DNA from: Eutreptiella sp. 'Long Island Sound 2002'
Taxonomy: Eukaryota; Euglenozoa; Euglenophyceae; Eutreptiales; Eutreptiaceae
Assembly (NCBI GenBank): GCA_964036045.1
Contig: OZ038389.1
Location: 65,200,953 to 65,264,952, forward strand
DNA: 64,000 nucleotides
Reading direction: 5' to 3'
Shown one piece after another: positions 46,054-57,913 of this stretch. Positions within the stretch are counted from its first letter, which is position 1, and every line of letters begins with the position of its first letter. A program made the translations under genes and the position numbers. The notes beneath the pieces are model-generated. The model worked only from the letters and a program-made list of their open reading frames with translations, was not told the origin of the DNA and made no database searches.

Positions 46054-47522
46054 GGGCAGCCGAAAAACTGATGAATGGCTGCAGTGCATTGAGATTTGTG
46101 CTTGTTTGCATCCTGTGCCTCACACCATGAGCATCTATGAATGCCAGCGTGTATCTGGAAGGCTTTGGCAACCAACAGCAAGCGACTGACTGGCCATGAA
46201 TTGTGCACCTAATGGGGGTGTTGCTTGATCCGTGCGCGCACCGTGCATACTTTTGGGTAATGTTTGTTACTCAGATGCAGAACGCCTGAATTTTTTTCTA
46301 CAGAATTGGGTTATTCATGGTTGTTGTGGATGCAGGACAGCTATTCAGCTGCTGGTTGACCGTTGGTTGCCTGTATGCTTCGTTGTGCACTGGGAATTGG
46401 GGTCCCCCCTTCATTGGGGGGACACACTTTGTTAGGCACTTCTTTTTTCTGACTGCCTCCCCACGCTCTTGACCCAGTCCCCGAATCATCTTTTAGGCAG
46501 AATTTGGATATTAAACAATGATAGGGGGGCCACAGATAGCACCCTTTCTGAAATTTTCCTTTTCCAAATTTTCCTTCCTTTCTATTAAATGGTGCATTCT
46601 GTTGGCTGAGTGCTACAGTAAGAGGGGAGGGGTTCTTCGCCCAGAAAAGGAGGTGCGAGACGCATGAAAATCAGAAATTTCTGGTATACTAGCAAGAGCT
46701 GCAAGGTGCAGAAATTAGGACCCTGGGTCCTGTGACAAGCATCAGAACAAAAAATAAAAATTCGTGGTATGCCACCAAGGGCTGCAGGGTGCAGAAATTG
46801 GGACCCTGGGTATGGTTCTGTGGGGTCTGTTCAACGGGGTAGAAGCTGTGGGGTCTGTTCAACGGGGTAGAAGCTGGGTGAACAATCCAAAGACATTGAA
46901 CCGTGCACGCACCGTGCGTGCACCGTGCGACAACTCCCCCAATGGGCCAATAAGTGTTTGGTCTGTGGTGGTGCCCGTCACTTGGAACTGTCACTTGGCT
47001 ACAATCGCCATTTGAACACCGTCCCTCAAGCGGGGATGGGCAGGGGGGTCTAATTCCCCAAATGTGGGTTCCAGGCAGGCGGTGCAAATTTTCCCCCTGT
47101 GGCTGGCCAATCTGTGGCATCTGTAGATTGGGCCCATAGCCCCTGCTATCGATCAGGGGTTTCTTCTTTGAAGAAGAGAGTTTGCCTCAGACATGGGGTT
47201 GGATTGATGCATCGTAGCCGCGCCTGAAGGACCACGTTTTTGCACCCAAACACAGCAACTGACTGTGGCAGGGGTGTTTGCAACAAAGCAGCCGTGTGTT
47301 CAAAGAGCCGTTCAGCACACCGCAAGAACAGGGGACGTGGATGGACCACAGCAATAGGCTGATGGCCCTGGCGTTGTGAGCATCGGCACATACTTTAGCG
47401 GAACTGCAGGGGCAAAGTACGCGTTCCCGTGGGGAAGCGTCACCGGGTCTATGCACCGGCTAAACTTGACCTCGGCCATGAGCCCCTGCCTCCTCCGTGC
47501 CACAGACAGCCCAAGTCCACAG
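46054..47522. other. 1.5 kb with two small duplications, no gene
   Basis: A ~55-bp block (aagagctgcaaggtgcagaa ... gggaccctgggt) occurs at about 46692-46731 and 46776-46810, and gtggggtctgttcaacgggg plus tagaagct occurs twice at 46820-46875. Strings such as ACCGTGCACGCACCGTGCGT (46901-46920) belong with the GC-rich motifs at 19-20 kb. No exon was recognised. Confidence 0.45.
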
Positions 47523-47688
47523 ATGTCGGTGCCAGCGAATGTGAAGCCCTACGGCAAATCCATTTCTCTTGCGAAGGCGAAGGCCCTGGCAGCCGTCTGC
47601 AGTCAGGAGGCGCTTGCCAACGGGTGGGCCATGGCCATTGCGATCGTGGACGTTGGGGGCCATCTGATTTATTTCGAGAGGGAGGAAG
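47523..47688 (+). CDS. GlcG/HbpS (DUF336) family protein, first exon
   Basis: From ATG 47523: MSVPANVKPYGKSISLAKAK, ALAAVCSQEALANGWAMAIA, IVDVGGHLIYFEREE. The helix LAKAKALAAVCSQEA, then A-I-A-I-V-D-x-G-G-H-L-x-x-F-x-R-E is the signature of the GlcG/HbpS family (heme-binding or glycolate-utilisation-associated small proteins). The exon ends in phase 1 at GAAG/GTCGAG. Joining it to 51085 restores FEREE-G-TQIASLQMAVDKA, exactly as the family continues. Earlier in-frame codons exist, but this ATG precedes the domain directly. The biochemical role of eukaryotic members is poorly known. Confidence 0.75.
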
Positions 47689-47828
47689 GTCGAGTCCCTC
47701 TGCATCCCTTTCGATTCCCTCAGTCCACAGCCTCCGGGCAAGACCCCGGACAGCCCTCACACAGCCTGTACACTTGTCACCCTTCGCATCGCCCGATACC
47801 ACCTGTTGCCAGCCTGCCTGGGCCAGAT

Positions 47829-47910
47829 ATGTACGTATACATGTGTATACGTGGATACATGTATACGCGTATACGTGTACGCGACGTATACGCCACGTAA
47901 CACGTATATG
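47829..47910. repeat. Alternating RY tract rich in GTATAC/TACGTA
   Basis: About 80 bp of nearly strict purine-pyrimidine alternation with many self-complementary words (gtatac, tacgta, acgcgt). A second such tract lies at 48130-48195. Both can form Z-DNA or small cruciforms. They lie in the long intron. Confidence 0.8.
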
Positions 47911-48129
47911 TATCGTCTGTGGACACTGTGCATAGTTTGTAGACACTGTGCGTGGGTTGCGCATACACGTTTACCTGAGTATAGTCTCTACACACTGTGC
48001 ACCACAAGTAGACGCGGCCTTCTAATTGTAGACATGGTCGGTATGTTGTAGATGCGAAGAGACAATATTTGGGAAGGGGGCCAAAGGCCCCCTTCCCTAA
48101 AGAATGGTCTGCTAACGGCGTTTGCCGGT

Positions 48130-48195
48130 GCACAAGGGCATGTATGCGCGTGTACGTATGCGCGACGTATGTGCGTATACGCGCGTATACGTACA
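48130..48195. repeat. Second alternating RY tract
   Basis: gcatgtatgcgcgtgtacgt continuing to gtatacgcgcgtatacgta. Same composition as 47829-47910. Confidence 0.78.
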
Positions 48196-51084
48196 GCCCT
48201 CGCCTGGGCACGACGGCCCAGGCCTGCGCTCAAAGGGGGTCTCTTTACCCCCACCCCCCACCCCCTCCCCCACAGACAGTAGATGACAGCAATTAGGCCT
48301 TTGGTGGCTCATTCTCCAAGACGACTGCCTGACCTGCCCTCCCTTGCCCAGCCACAAGAGTCTGCTGGTTTTTCCTTTCGCTTTCCGATAAGTGGACACT
48401 GATTGTTACCCCACGGCCTGAACTAGAGTTCTGTTGGGCACAGTGCCCCTGTGTAGCGTGGGATTGGTTTGTTCAGGGTCTGGACTAGGGGCCCCGGGTC
48501 CCCACTTAAACCCTCGCCGGAGTCCAAAAAATATAAATCCTGAACAGTCGCCCATTGTTTGTTCCACTTGTGCACTGGTTTCGGGTAGAGATCCAGGGGA
48601 CACAGCAGCAGTATGGCCAAATGCCGTGTGCACGCAAGCAGCCGCGGTATCACGTTTCTGATGTGCAGCAGGAACACTCCCGCATGAACCTGTATGATTG
48701 GAGTGGTTGGCCCAGCTCCACAGCCCAGCCATGTATGGCATGGAATACTTGAACGGACGCGGTGTGCAGTGTACCCCCTCACCCCCTCGGGTTCGGGGAC
48801 GGCTGTCCGTCTCGCCCCAACCGCTTCTATTCGCCCCCCATTGCCTGCAAACCGTTTTTCATCCGCCAGCAGCAGCACCGCAGCGCAGGCCAGCACTGCC
48901 ACAGGGCGCCCCATGAGTTGTGGTGTAACCGGCACCAACACCGCCTATGACCCCAGCAGCACAGGGCTCTGATATGCACCCCCCAGCCTGAGGCTGTGGT
49001 AAGGGGTCACCGGGCGATGGCAGGGCTACGCTTGCCCCCGTGACCCGAGTCAGCCGGGTCACCCCAGTCTGATGATGACAGCTTTGAGGGCCACATGGAC
49101 CCCCTTATATGGCTGAGGAGGTGCAGGGTGCTGCCAAACATGACACGAGATCGCCACTCAAGGCCCGAGAACACTGCGCCCCAGAAGACGGCACGTGTGC
49201 ACCAAGTGCAGCGTGCACATCGTGGGTGGACCATGGCCACGGCCGTGCGAGTGTAACACTCACATGATCCCCACTACTCAGTCCCCCCAAGTGGGGGGGG
49301 GGGGGGGGCACCGTCACTCGCACATGTCCCCGAAACAACAAGCACCCAAAAGGCTTCAGGAAATAACCGCAGGCACCCAGAAGTGCGGTGCGGGTACTCG
49401 CGCATACCCCCCACCCCCCACCACGCTGTCGTTTGGTGCCAGGTCCCCTCGGGGATGAGGGACACCTTGCCGCATTGTGGTAGGACTTTTCAAGGGACGG
49501 GGGGGGGGGGGCGGGTGCTGGCAGAGCCTCTGGGGGAGCGTTAGCGCGCCGGGCATCTTTTTTTGACCATTACCCACCCATGCCTGTTTTTGCCCCCACC
49601 TCACCAACAATTTGGAGTACCTTCTTGCTGTGTCTAAGAATTTGGCCCATCCTTTGCACCCAGTTCATGACGATGGCAAGGGTGGTGGTTGGAAGTGGTG
49701 GGTGTGACATTTTGTGTTGTTGAATTCGCATATTTCGGCTTATACAAGGTGCCTTGCAGAGAAGGTTTGCAGTCTAGTGCGGTCTACTTGGGGGACTTCC
49801 CAAGGTGAGGATAAACCTGGGGCTAGAGATAAGATACTTAATACAAAGGTAGTGCGCCGGGCATGCGCCAGGCGCGCGCCGGGCAAACATTCCCCCTCTA
49901 GCTCCAGAAGCATGCTAGGGGGCCATAGGGAGGGGACCTAGAGAACATCAGGCCCGCAGAGTGCTGCTCTTCGATTTGCATCCCCTCCCTCTCCTGTTCC
50001 ACGCAAGCTGTGCACCGGGAATGCCCGCAAGTCCACATTCTGCTTGGGTCCGCCAGTGAAATGCATTGCTTGTCCCGTGGAAGCATGTCCTTTGAACAAC
50101 CCGGCGATCTGAGTGTTGTTTTCCCGGGTTTTCCCAGGGGTGCCTCGGAGTTGATTATTGGGGGGGGGGTCCCATCGGGGCCCCTGTCAGGAGTGGTCGG
50201 TCCTTTTACAGAGGGGAGGGGGGGTAGAGGATGGGTGTGTGCTGGGGTTGGGTGGCTGGAACCCCAGTGCCAAAGGCCCCGGAAAACAGTTGTTTTCCAC
50301 CCCCACAATGTGTGCCTCAAAATGATCAGCGGAACGGATCGCTCAACTTGACGTGTGTATTGTGGGGGTGGGGGATTGGGGGAGGCGCCGATTTTTCAGC
50401 CGCCCAACCCCGACGCACACCCCTCACGTCCCACCGCATTCCGGGGGCGGGGGGAGGGGGCTTTAGGGCGGGGCGGGATCCTCCCCCCCCCCTCTTCATG
50501 ATTAAGTTGGGACTGACCGGGCGGTGTTTCTGGGGGCAGGGGTCTGCCGTCGCCGTGACTTGGATAAAGCCATGCACCGGCGTGGGTGCGGGACTCGTTC
50601 CAAACACGGGCCGCCCTTGACCTGAAGCGGAGGAGGGAAGGCAATCCCGACGTATAACCCACACGGGGCCCGTCAACGCCCACATGCCGCGTGCGCACCC
50701 AGCGAACGCTCAGCAGAAATTCGGTTTCATGTTTAAAAAAAACAAACGGGTTTCGCAGTTTGGCGCCCACGGGTAGGGTCGCGTGCTCCTGCCCATCACT
50801 TTGTGTTGCTTCATGCGGCCTTTTGTGTGCCCGCCGAGAGGGGGATGAGGGAGGGTAGGACTTCTCTCTGAGGGTAAGACTTGAAATTAGGTCCGGGCTC
50901 CTCATGGGCATAGAGATATGGGGCCGCCAATTGACCACACGGGGGGCTGAAATTGGGTTCCCAAAAGGGGGTCATTTTGGCAGCTCCAAATGAGCCAAAA
51001 TCGAGGGCCCCGCAGTGCAGCATCGGCCGAGCACCGAACACCGCAGCGCATGCCCCGCCATCCCCTACATCTGCCCCTTCGCAG

Positions 51085-51201
51085 GGACCCAGATCGCCAG
51101 TCTGCAGATGGCCGTGGACAAGGCAAAGTGTTCCGTCGGGTTCAAGAAGGCCACGAAGGACTTCGAGGACCGCATTGCCAACGGAACCCTCCGAGTGCTC
51201 G
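51085..51201 (+). CDS. GlcG/HbpS (DUF336) family protein, second exon
   Basis: After the acceptor CTTCGCAG the frame reads (G)TQIASLQMAVDKAKCS, VGFKKATKDFEDRIANGTLR, VLG and ends in phase 1 at CTCG/GTGCGTG. The block S-x-x-x-A-x-x-K-A-x-x-x-x-x-F-x-x-x-T-x-x-[FL]-E is the second conserved helix of the family. The matching phase at both ends supports the exon. The C-terminal exon with the usual GG-[IV]-P...GA-[IV]-GVSG part was not clearly found; the frame at 51551-51680 (SVGAVCWAVGLQGDAKCCVV) is a weak candidate. Confidence 0.72.
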
Positions 51202-51768
51202 GTGCGTGTTGGTGCGTGTTGTCGGTGTGAGCGGCGGGGTGACGGGCGTGGCCCCGTATCCGGTGGTCATGGCGTAGCTCAAGGGGCAACCACAGGGACG
51301 AGGGCACAGGGCCTGCCTGACCCTTTCCCCATGTTCACCCTCGTACACACACCAGCGGGGGGGCTGGTGGCGTCACAGCAGGCGCGCCCGCCCGGCGTGC
51401 GGGCCGGTGCAGTCCTCTCTGTCAGGTCGGGGGTCGGGTCTGGCTCCGTGATTTGGAAACCTCGAATCGCGATTCCAAGTGGGAAATGCGCTCTTTGCGG
51501 CCCGGGGCCCTGTGCGTCGCGTCATCATTGTGCCTGTCGCCCGTGTGCAGGGCAGACACCCCCGCATGGTTTCGTGATTGCCGTGAGCTCACTGTCGGTT
51601 GGCGCCGTCTGTTGGGCCGTGGGTCTGCAGGGGGATGCGAAGTGCTGTGTGGTGGCGGTGTTGACCACAGGGACTGGGTTGCAGTTGGCAGGCGAAGGAT
51701 GTGGAGCGGCTGCAGGCGGGGGGTCTAAAGCCGCCACTGAGGCCAGGGCAGTCATTAAGGGACCAGAT
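51202..51768. other. Intron and possible weak third exon
   Basis: A phase-compatible acceptor (ccgtgtgcag, 51541-51550) opens a frame reading GFVIAVSSLSVGAV, CWAVGLQGDAKCCVVAVL. It superficially resembles the GA-x-GVSG...QD end of the GlcG family but key residues differ. I leave it unannotated as coding. Confidence 0.3.
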
Positions 51769-52133
51769 TTTTTTTTTGTTAAGGACCGCCCTTAAGGACC
51801 GCCCCAAGGGACCACCAACCGCTAACCGCCAACTGCCACCAACCGCCAACCGCCACCAACCGCCAACCGCCAACCGCCGCCAACCGCGACCAACCGCCAA
51901 CCGTCAACCGCTGCCAACCGCCACCAACCACCCATCACCAACTGCCAACTGCCGCCAACCGCCGCCAACCGCTGCCAACCACCAACCACCAACCGCCAAC
52001 CGGCAATCTCCACCAGCCGCCAACCGCCAATCGCCACCAACCATGGTTGAACATATGAGCTACATGCGGTCGTTTTTGAAAAAACCATGTTCTGGAACAG
52101 TTTTTTTTTCTTCCATTAAGGACCGCCCTGACT
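51769..52133. repeat. CCAACCG minisatellite bracketed by T-run/TTAAGGACCGCCCT blocks
   Basis: About 240 bp of irregular CCAACCGCCA units (51815-52050) lie between two blocks in which eight or nine T precede TTAAGGACCGCCC (51769-51803 and 52097-52132). Read on the minus strand each block is AGGGCGGTCCTTAA followed by an A tail. Related pieces occur at 17203-17232 and 54727-54905. Confidence 0.75.
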
Positions 52134-54065
52134 GAGGCAGGGAGTGTCGGGTTTTCGCTTGCCGCGGGAGGGGGAAAAGGGCTCAATTGACAGGACCATC
52201 AATCAGTTATTATGAACTCTGACGCCGAAGGTGCCGAAAATGTTGTTGAGCATTGAAAATGGTCAATTTTTTCACCAAATGCATTGCAATTGATGACTTT
52301 TCTGAACCCCCTCAACGCGCTGATTCCAAAAATCCCATTTTCATTGTTTGCCGAATTCTGGGTCTGGGCCACCTCCGGGCCCAGGGGTCAGTCTCGGTAG
52401 GATTTCGGGGGGCCTGTGAATTGAGCCCTTTTTGGGGGAGGGGGGGGCTCCAGCCAGAGTGCTGTATCGACCCCCCCCCCCCAGCAAATGAATGCGGCCA
52501 ATGCGGCCAGCGGAGGTAGGGTCGAGGGATGAACATCAGTTCGCCGGACACTCAACGAACGCGCCACACGTTGGCATGATGGACAGAAGGCGAAGACAGT
52601 CGCGGGCGCGACCAGGGCCTAATGCGAACACTGCAGGCCCAGCAAACGAAAAAAAACCAAAACAAGCCTGCCCACCCCAGCCTCCGTGTCGTGGGAATTC
52701 ATGGTCGCTTTTTCGCAATATTTTGACGGGGAAATGTGTTGAGATGGGGTGTCATCGAGCAATATTGCACACCCTTGTGCCAAGCAGTTGCCGGTTTGGT
52801 GGTTTGCAGGCCTGTGTGTGAGCCAATGCACTAGAACGGAAGAGTCATCCCCCCCACCCGTGATTTGGCTGCATAATGTGCCTAAGGCGCTTGATGAGCA
52901 AATTTGAGAGGTGGCATTTGATGCAGCACATGCGGCACAGCGGTTATCCCGGCCGTTCCTGGGGTGATCACGGTGCGAGTGCCCATGTGTCATGAGGGGT
53001 GGCTAGAGGGGGGCCTTAGGCCCGCTCTGAGGGGGAAATTAGGTGTTGATTTGCTGTTCAAGATCGAGAGAGAAAACATCCGGGGGCGCCGAGCTTTGGC
53101 CAGGCAATAACTACGTTGGGTCGGGATGACGTTTTGTAATTGCAACAAAAGCACACTCCTGTTTTCTAAAAGGCGGTCAACCCTGGGCAACCCTGAAGGC
53201 TTGGATGCCGCTTGAAGCGGTGTGCAGTGAAGAGGGAAAGCTGTACCCAGCACACAATTGGGTCAGAATACCTGATCAGGAGGGGGTCAATGGATCCCTT
53301 CCTTCCCAGTCAACGTCCTGCTGGCACAATAAACTCCAGGATTTTCAGGATTTTCAGTTCGGCTCCTCAAAAGGTGCCGCCGGTGTGACCCCTGCAATCA
53401 ATCGGCTTGCCACCGGACTGAAATGGAATGGTACCAAGACATGGTTGTCAGATTTCCAGTCAGTCTCAAATGGTACCATTGCGGCTCTTTAACTCTGTAC
53501 CGTTCCTCTGTACTGTGGCTCTATACTCTTGCTCTTTACCCATAAACACACTATGATTAGGATTCAAATGAGTTTGCCATTCATATGGCCAAAGCTTGAA
53601 ATTTTTGCTGGTAGAATTCTCCTTATCGCCCACAAGAAGGTATACAAGAGCCCCATTGATGCAAGGGCCTCTTTTGGGAGGGCATATCAACAGGTCTGCA
53701 TCAGACTCCGAACACGTGTTTGACACAACCCCCTTCAACTGCCATGGTCAGTCTTGGCCACCCCATAATAATTGCTCATGAGCCAAGCTAGTGTCTCAAA
53801 ATGGTCCGGTTGTTTTTCCACCATGATTTGGCTGGCATTGAGCAATACCGCGCATCGTGGTACCATGTGGTGGCCGATTGTAGTGGTCTGAATCAGTTGT
53901 TTTCAGCAGAATGATCGCTAATGTGAAAGGCATCCAATTGGGTTATCATAGAGCAGCCGTGTTTCACCCACAAACCAGGATAGTTATCCTAAAAAGCGGG
54001 ATCGCTGTCATGGAACAGTTGTTTGGCTATGAATTATGAGGACAACAACGATGATGATGGTGTAG

Positions 54066-54072
54066 TTGTTGT

Positions 54073-54130
<58 letters not shown>
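54066..54130. repeat. (GAT)n / (GGT)n trinucleotide repeat
   Basis: About 15 GAT units followed by GGT units, inside a longer Asp/Asn-rich open frame (54023-54331). The open frame is almost certainly due to the microsatellite and its degenerate borders. Confidence 0.9.
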
Positions 54131-54133
<3 letters not shown>

Positions 54134-54726
54134 GGGGGTTCTGAGGATACTGAAGATGATGAGACTGAGGCTGAGGATGAGCATGAGGATGAGGATGAGG
54201 ACAGAGCTAATCATGATAATGATGATAAAGACAACAATAATGATGTTTGCAACAGTATAGTCAATGATGGTACTCATACTATTGATGCCAATGATGATGG
54301 TGACAGCAAAATCAACAACAACCAACAATGATGGTGGCAGTGGTGGCGGTGGTGATGGTGGTGGTGATGATTATCCCATATTTTCCGCAAATAAGGACAC
54401 CCCATGGGTAAAGTGGCAGACCCAATTCTGTGCTACGTGGTTCAGGGATGGACGGTGTTGTGCCCGTGGAAGGTGGAATCCCCTTGGAATTGAACGGAGA
54501 AATTATTGGTGCGATTGGGATCAGTGGAGGTATTGCACGCCACAGAGCGCAGGGGAATGTTGTGGGGTGACCAGGGTGATAAGGGAGAGATGATGGGGGC
54601 CGGCTGTGTTTGTGAGATATTGAGGGGCCAACGTGTGCACGTGAGAGGCGCTAGGGTGTGATAGGGGAGGGATTGTGGATATGATGGGACAGGGCGCTCC
54701 CTGCGGGACGGCTTTGGCTGTTCCTT

Positions 54727-54905
54727 TTTGTTGAGAAAAGCCCGGGACTGCCGCTGGCGGCTACCCGCCAACCGCTGGCAGTTAGTTGCCACCTACTGAC
54801 GGTTAACCCCCAACCGCCGCCGATTAGCCCCCAACCCCCCAAACACCGATGCTGAACCGCCAACCGCCAACAGTTGACGGTCAACCGATGACCGGTTGAC
54901 GGTTG
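54727..54905. repeat. Degenerate CCAACCG/GGTTGAC minisatellite
   Basis: Units of CGCCAACCG and its inverse CGGTTGACGG (54760-54905), next to TTTTTGTTGAGAAAAGCCCG. It is related to the repeats at 17040 and 51769 and includes short inverted copies (GACGGTCAACCGATGACCGG). Confidence 0.6.
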
Positions 54906-55074
54906 TTGACAGCGGTCCGGGAGTGTTCTGTGACAAAGGGGCAGTTTTGGTACGCTTGCTGCTTTGCGCTTTGTTGTTTTCCCGTGCACTTCGGGCCAAT
55001 TCAAAGGGGGTGGTTCTGGTTTTGGACTGCAGTGTAATGGGACAGGATTTGCTGTTTTTCATGTGCCCTCTTGT

Positions 55075-55240
55075 GTGTGCACGTGCGTACGTGTGTGTTC
55101 TTGTGTACATGTGTATTTCTGTGCACATGTAAATTTGTGTACGCGTGTGCACATACGGGTACATGTGTGTGTCCCTGTGTACTTGTGTATTTGTGCGCAT
55201 ATGTGTACACGTGGGTTTGTGCTCATGTGCCTTTTGTGTG
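55075..55240. repeat. Alternating RY tract (GTGTAC/TGTGTG-rich)
   Basis: About 165 bp of mainly tgtgtgtacatgtg-type alternation with interruptions. It has no coding meaning in spite of open frames rich in Val/Cys or Thr/His. Confidence 0.75.
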
Positions 55241-56458
55241 TACAGTGTGTACACCTTGCACAAACAATGCCCGTGCTCATTTGCCGCCACCAAGTTCTGA
55301 GGGTTGCTCTGCTTTTTTTTGGTGGGGGAGGATAGGCGACCATGTCCGTGAGGGTGGGGTATGGGGGGCCAGTCGAGCGCTGCCTTGCCAACGAAAGGAG
55401 AGTGGACCACATCAGATGAACGTGGGGTAGCAGGAGCATGCAGCGGTGTTACATGCATGAGCTCATCAGGCAGGCGCACAAGTGCACGTGAGCCGAAACC
55501 AAAGAGAGCGTAAACCGGGCAGAGACACCATTCCCCAGGCTGGGAACAATGGGAAAGCAGCCAAGCAGTCACGACCAGGCGATGGGGGGAGGGGGGGGGA
55601 GGGACGGACAGTGCCAGAGCTGGCCAGAACTGGCAGAGAGCATGTGACCCAACCGGCGGAAGGGACGGCCAGCCAGCAGCTGGTTAGTGATTTTTGCCAT
55701 GACCAACCCCTGGGTACCCTGTTTCCCGGTAACGCATGCTGGTTGCTCTCCACAAAATGAGGCTGCCCCCACAGTACACATGGATACACAAGTACAGCTA
55801 TCCGTCGAGGGCCTTTTGGTGCGGCTTGCAAAGGGCTGGGCTGTGCTCCATGGGCAATGCTCTGCCCCTAAGTCGGGGTTTACCTCCCTGTCCGCAAGCC
55901 ACCTGCCCCACGCATAATGAATGCCCCTGCATTGGTTCCCTTGCCTCTTGCTGAGCCCACAACTGCCACAGCTGATTTGGTCTTTGCCATTTTCTAGCCA
56001 GTGATTTTTCTGCCCACTCTTCCACTTTGCACTTTGCATGTCATGGTTTTTCATCCCAGCCTCTTGTTTGCAGGAAGCGCCAAAGAAGATGGTGTGGTTG
56101 CTTCTGCTGGTGTGCAAGCACTGCCAAGTTTGTGAAACTCTGCACCTGGGATGCCACCATTGTATGGAACGTTTTTGGCAAGTCCAGTGTTCAGCATGCA
56201 TTATGCATCCTGAATATGTTTTCAGACGTGATATGACAATGCTGACACATCACACCCAAAGGAGGAACACCTAATGAAACACCAAACCACGGTGGGACCG
56301 ACTCTGCGGGTCCTAGGACACCAACTACCCCCCCAAGGGGCCTCCTGCCAACAGTCGGTTGCCAAAGGTGCCGCCCTCAGGAGTCCATGGGCACCGAAGG
56401 TGCCCGATGCTCCGTTGGCACAAAAGGCGCCTGAAGGAAATTTTGCATCCCACTTTGC

Positions 56459-56572
56459 ACCCCAACACTATCCTTAAGCCTAACCCTGATCCTCACGCCC
56501 ACCAACCCTCTGCCTAGTCCTAACCCTACCCCTACCCCTACCCCTACCCCTACCCCTAACCTGAACCAGGAC
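56459..56572. repeat. Telomere-like CCCTAA/CCCTAC stretch
   Basis: Degenerate cctaaccctgatcctc leads into a regular run of ccctac hexamers (about 56527-56562). It resembles interstitial telomeric or subtelomeric sequence. Confidence 0.7.
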
Positions 56573-57535
56573 TGAATATTGGGACCGAGCTCATGGGGAA
56601 AGGACACGAAGAATCACGCTACTTCCCCCCTGAAACCGCCCTCGAAAGTGAATTAGAGCCATTCAAAATGACCTCAAAATAAGCTCTATTCATCTGTTTC
56701 AGTACCTCAAATGGACTAAAATAATTTTTTTGGAAGATGAGCTTTTTGACCCATTTTTGAGCTACTTGTGGTCCCAAAATGGCCCATTTTCAAGGCTCTT
56801 TCGGACCCAAGAGGGTTAAAATTGCTCAAAAATGGGATCATTCTACTTGTTTGTGCACCCCAAATGGTCCAAGATTATTTTGGGGAAAACACACTTTTGA
56901 CCCATTTTTGGTCCCAGAACAGCCCATTTTCAAGGCTGTTGTGGTCCCCTAAAAATCCCAAAATGTTTTGAAAATGGTCTGTTTTGGGACGAAAAAAGGG
57001 TCAAAAGCGGATCAAAAATGTGTTTCGCCGGAAATGATCCTGGAGCGTTTGGGGTGCCCAAACAAGTGAAATGTCCCCGTTTTGAGCCCATTGCAAGCTT
57101 TTGGCCCCTCAAAATTCACAGAATGGCCACCACAGGCTCAAAACGTGCCAAAAAACAATTGTTCTGTCATCCCACGTGGTCTAGGATCATTTCCGAAAAA
57201 AAGTCCTTTTTTTCCCACCCAGTGGACCTTGTTGACTTGTTTTGGCACCCACCTCTTTGGGATCAGGCCTGTTCTTGGTTTGAAGTTGTCCACGGCAAAT
57301 GTGCGCATGATGCCCTTGATGGGCACCGTGACGTGTTCTACTGCCAGCACTACAAGCACTGTGGGAATTCTCTTGCAGGCCTGCAGCAAGGGGAAATGCA
57401 AAGAAATGTGCGTAGGAGGTGCTGTACAGCAATCAAAGAGTGGCCATGACCCGGGAAAGTCTTGTACGTGACACATACGATGCATGAAAAAGTGTTTTTT
57501 TTGAGTGGAAAAAAATGAAAACCGGAAATGCGGTA

Positions 57536-57700
57536 CCCGGTCGTCTAGTGCAGCGGTATGCATGGTGGATCATCAATTGTTGGCGTAGGTTCAATCCCCA
57601 CTATCGTCGACATGGCCACCAGGTGCATATCGCACCACGACATGGTCCCCCACTAAAGGGGCATATACCCGAGTAATACATTTTATGGTCCTACAACATG
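57536..57700 (+). mobile_element. tRNA-derived SINE, copy 2
   Basis: Head CGTCTAGTGCAGCGGTATG (A-box region, 57542-57560) and B-box GGTTCAATCCC (57588-57598), followed by the tail ggccaccaggtgcatatcgc, acatggtcccccactaaagg and gggcatatacccgagtaata. Tail blocks match the SINE at 36.3 kb in the same order, so both belong to one family with a diverged head. Confidence 0.65.
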
Positions 57701-57913
57701 TACACCTAAAGCTGGCCTACCTGGGCCTACCTAAGCTGGGCTACCTCTTGCTGCTTGCCGCAGCACACCGGGCCTAGGTACAGGGGTCTAGGCGTCAATT
57801 AGGGCAATTTTGAGCGGTGGAAACCACCAAAAGTTGGTGGTTGTGGGTGCATTAGGTGCGCTCGAAATCGCGTCTTGAGCCACGTGGTTTGGGGCTATCG
57901 GCGGCCAATGTGC

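Larger units (their letters stand above)
47689..51084 (+). other. 3.4-kb intron of the GlcG/HbpS-like gene
   Basis: Begins GTCGAG and ends CCCCTTCGCAG. It contains two alternating purine-pyrimidine tracts (47829-47910, 48130-48195), several G/C runs (49288-49306, 49499-49512, 50160-50168, 50481-50491) and scattered chance open frames with no domain. A segment near 48660-48760 (HSRMNLYDWSGWPSS) is protein-like but unrecognised. Confidence 0.65.
52134..57535. other. 5.4 kb of repeats and unassigned DNA
   Basis: No gene is supported. A possible Cys-rich exon at 56080-56270 (VCKHCQVCETLHLGCHHC, VQCSACIMHPEY) might be a zinc-finger scrap of a transposon. 56650-57010 holds degenerate repeats of cccatttttgagctacttgt / ggtcccaaaatggcccattt. 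C-runs and G-runs (52470-52481) are frequent. Confidence 0.4.

Noticed and set aside
51551-51680. Third exon of the GlcG/HbpS-like gene
   Set aside because: Phase and acceptor fit, but the family's GG-x-P-I and GVSG residues are not present, so I list it only as a weak possibility.
54023-54331. Asp-rich ORF at the GAT repeat
   Set aside because: Trinucleotide slippage explains it; no start context, domain or splice signals.
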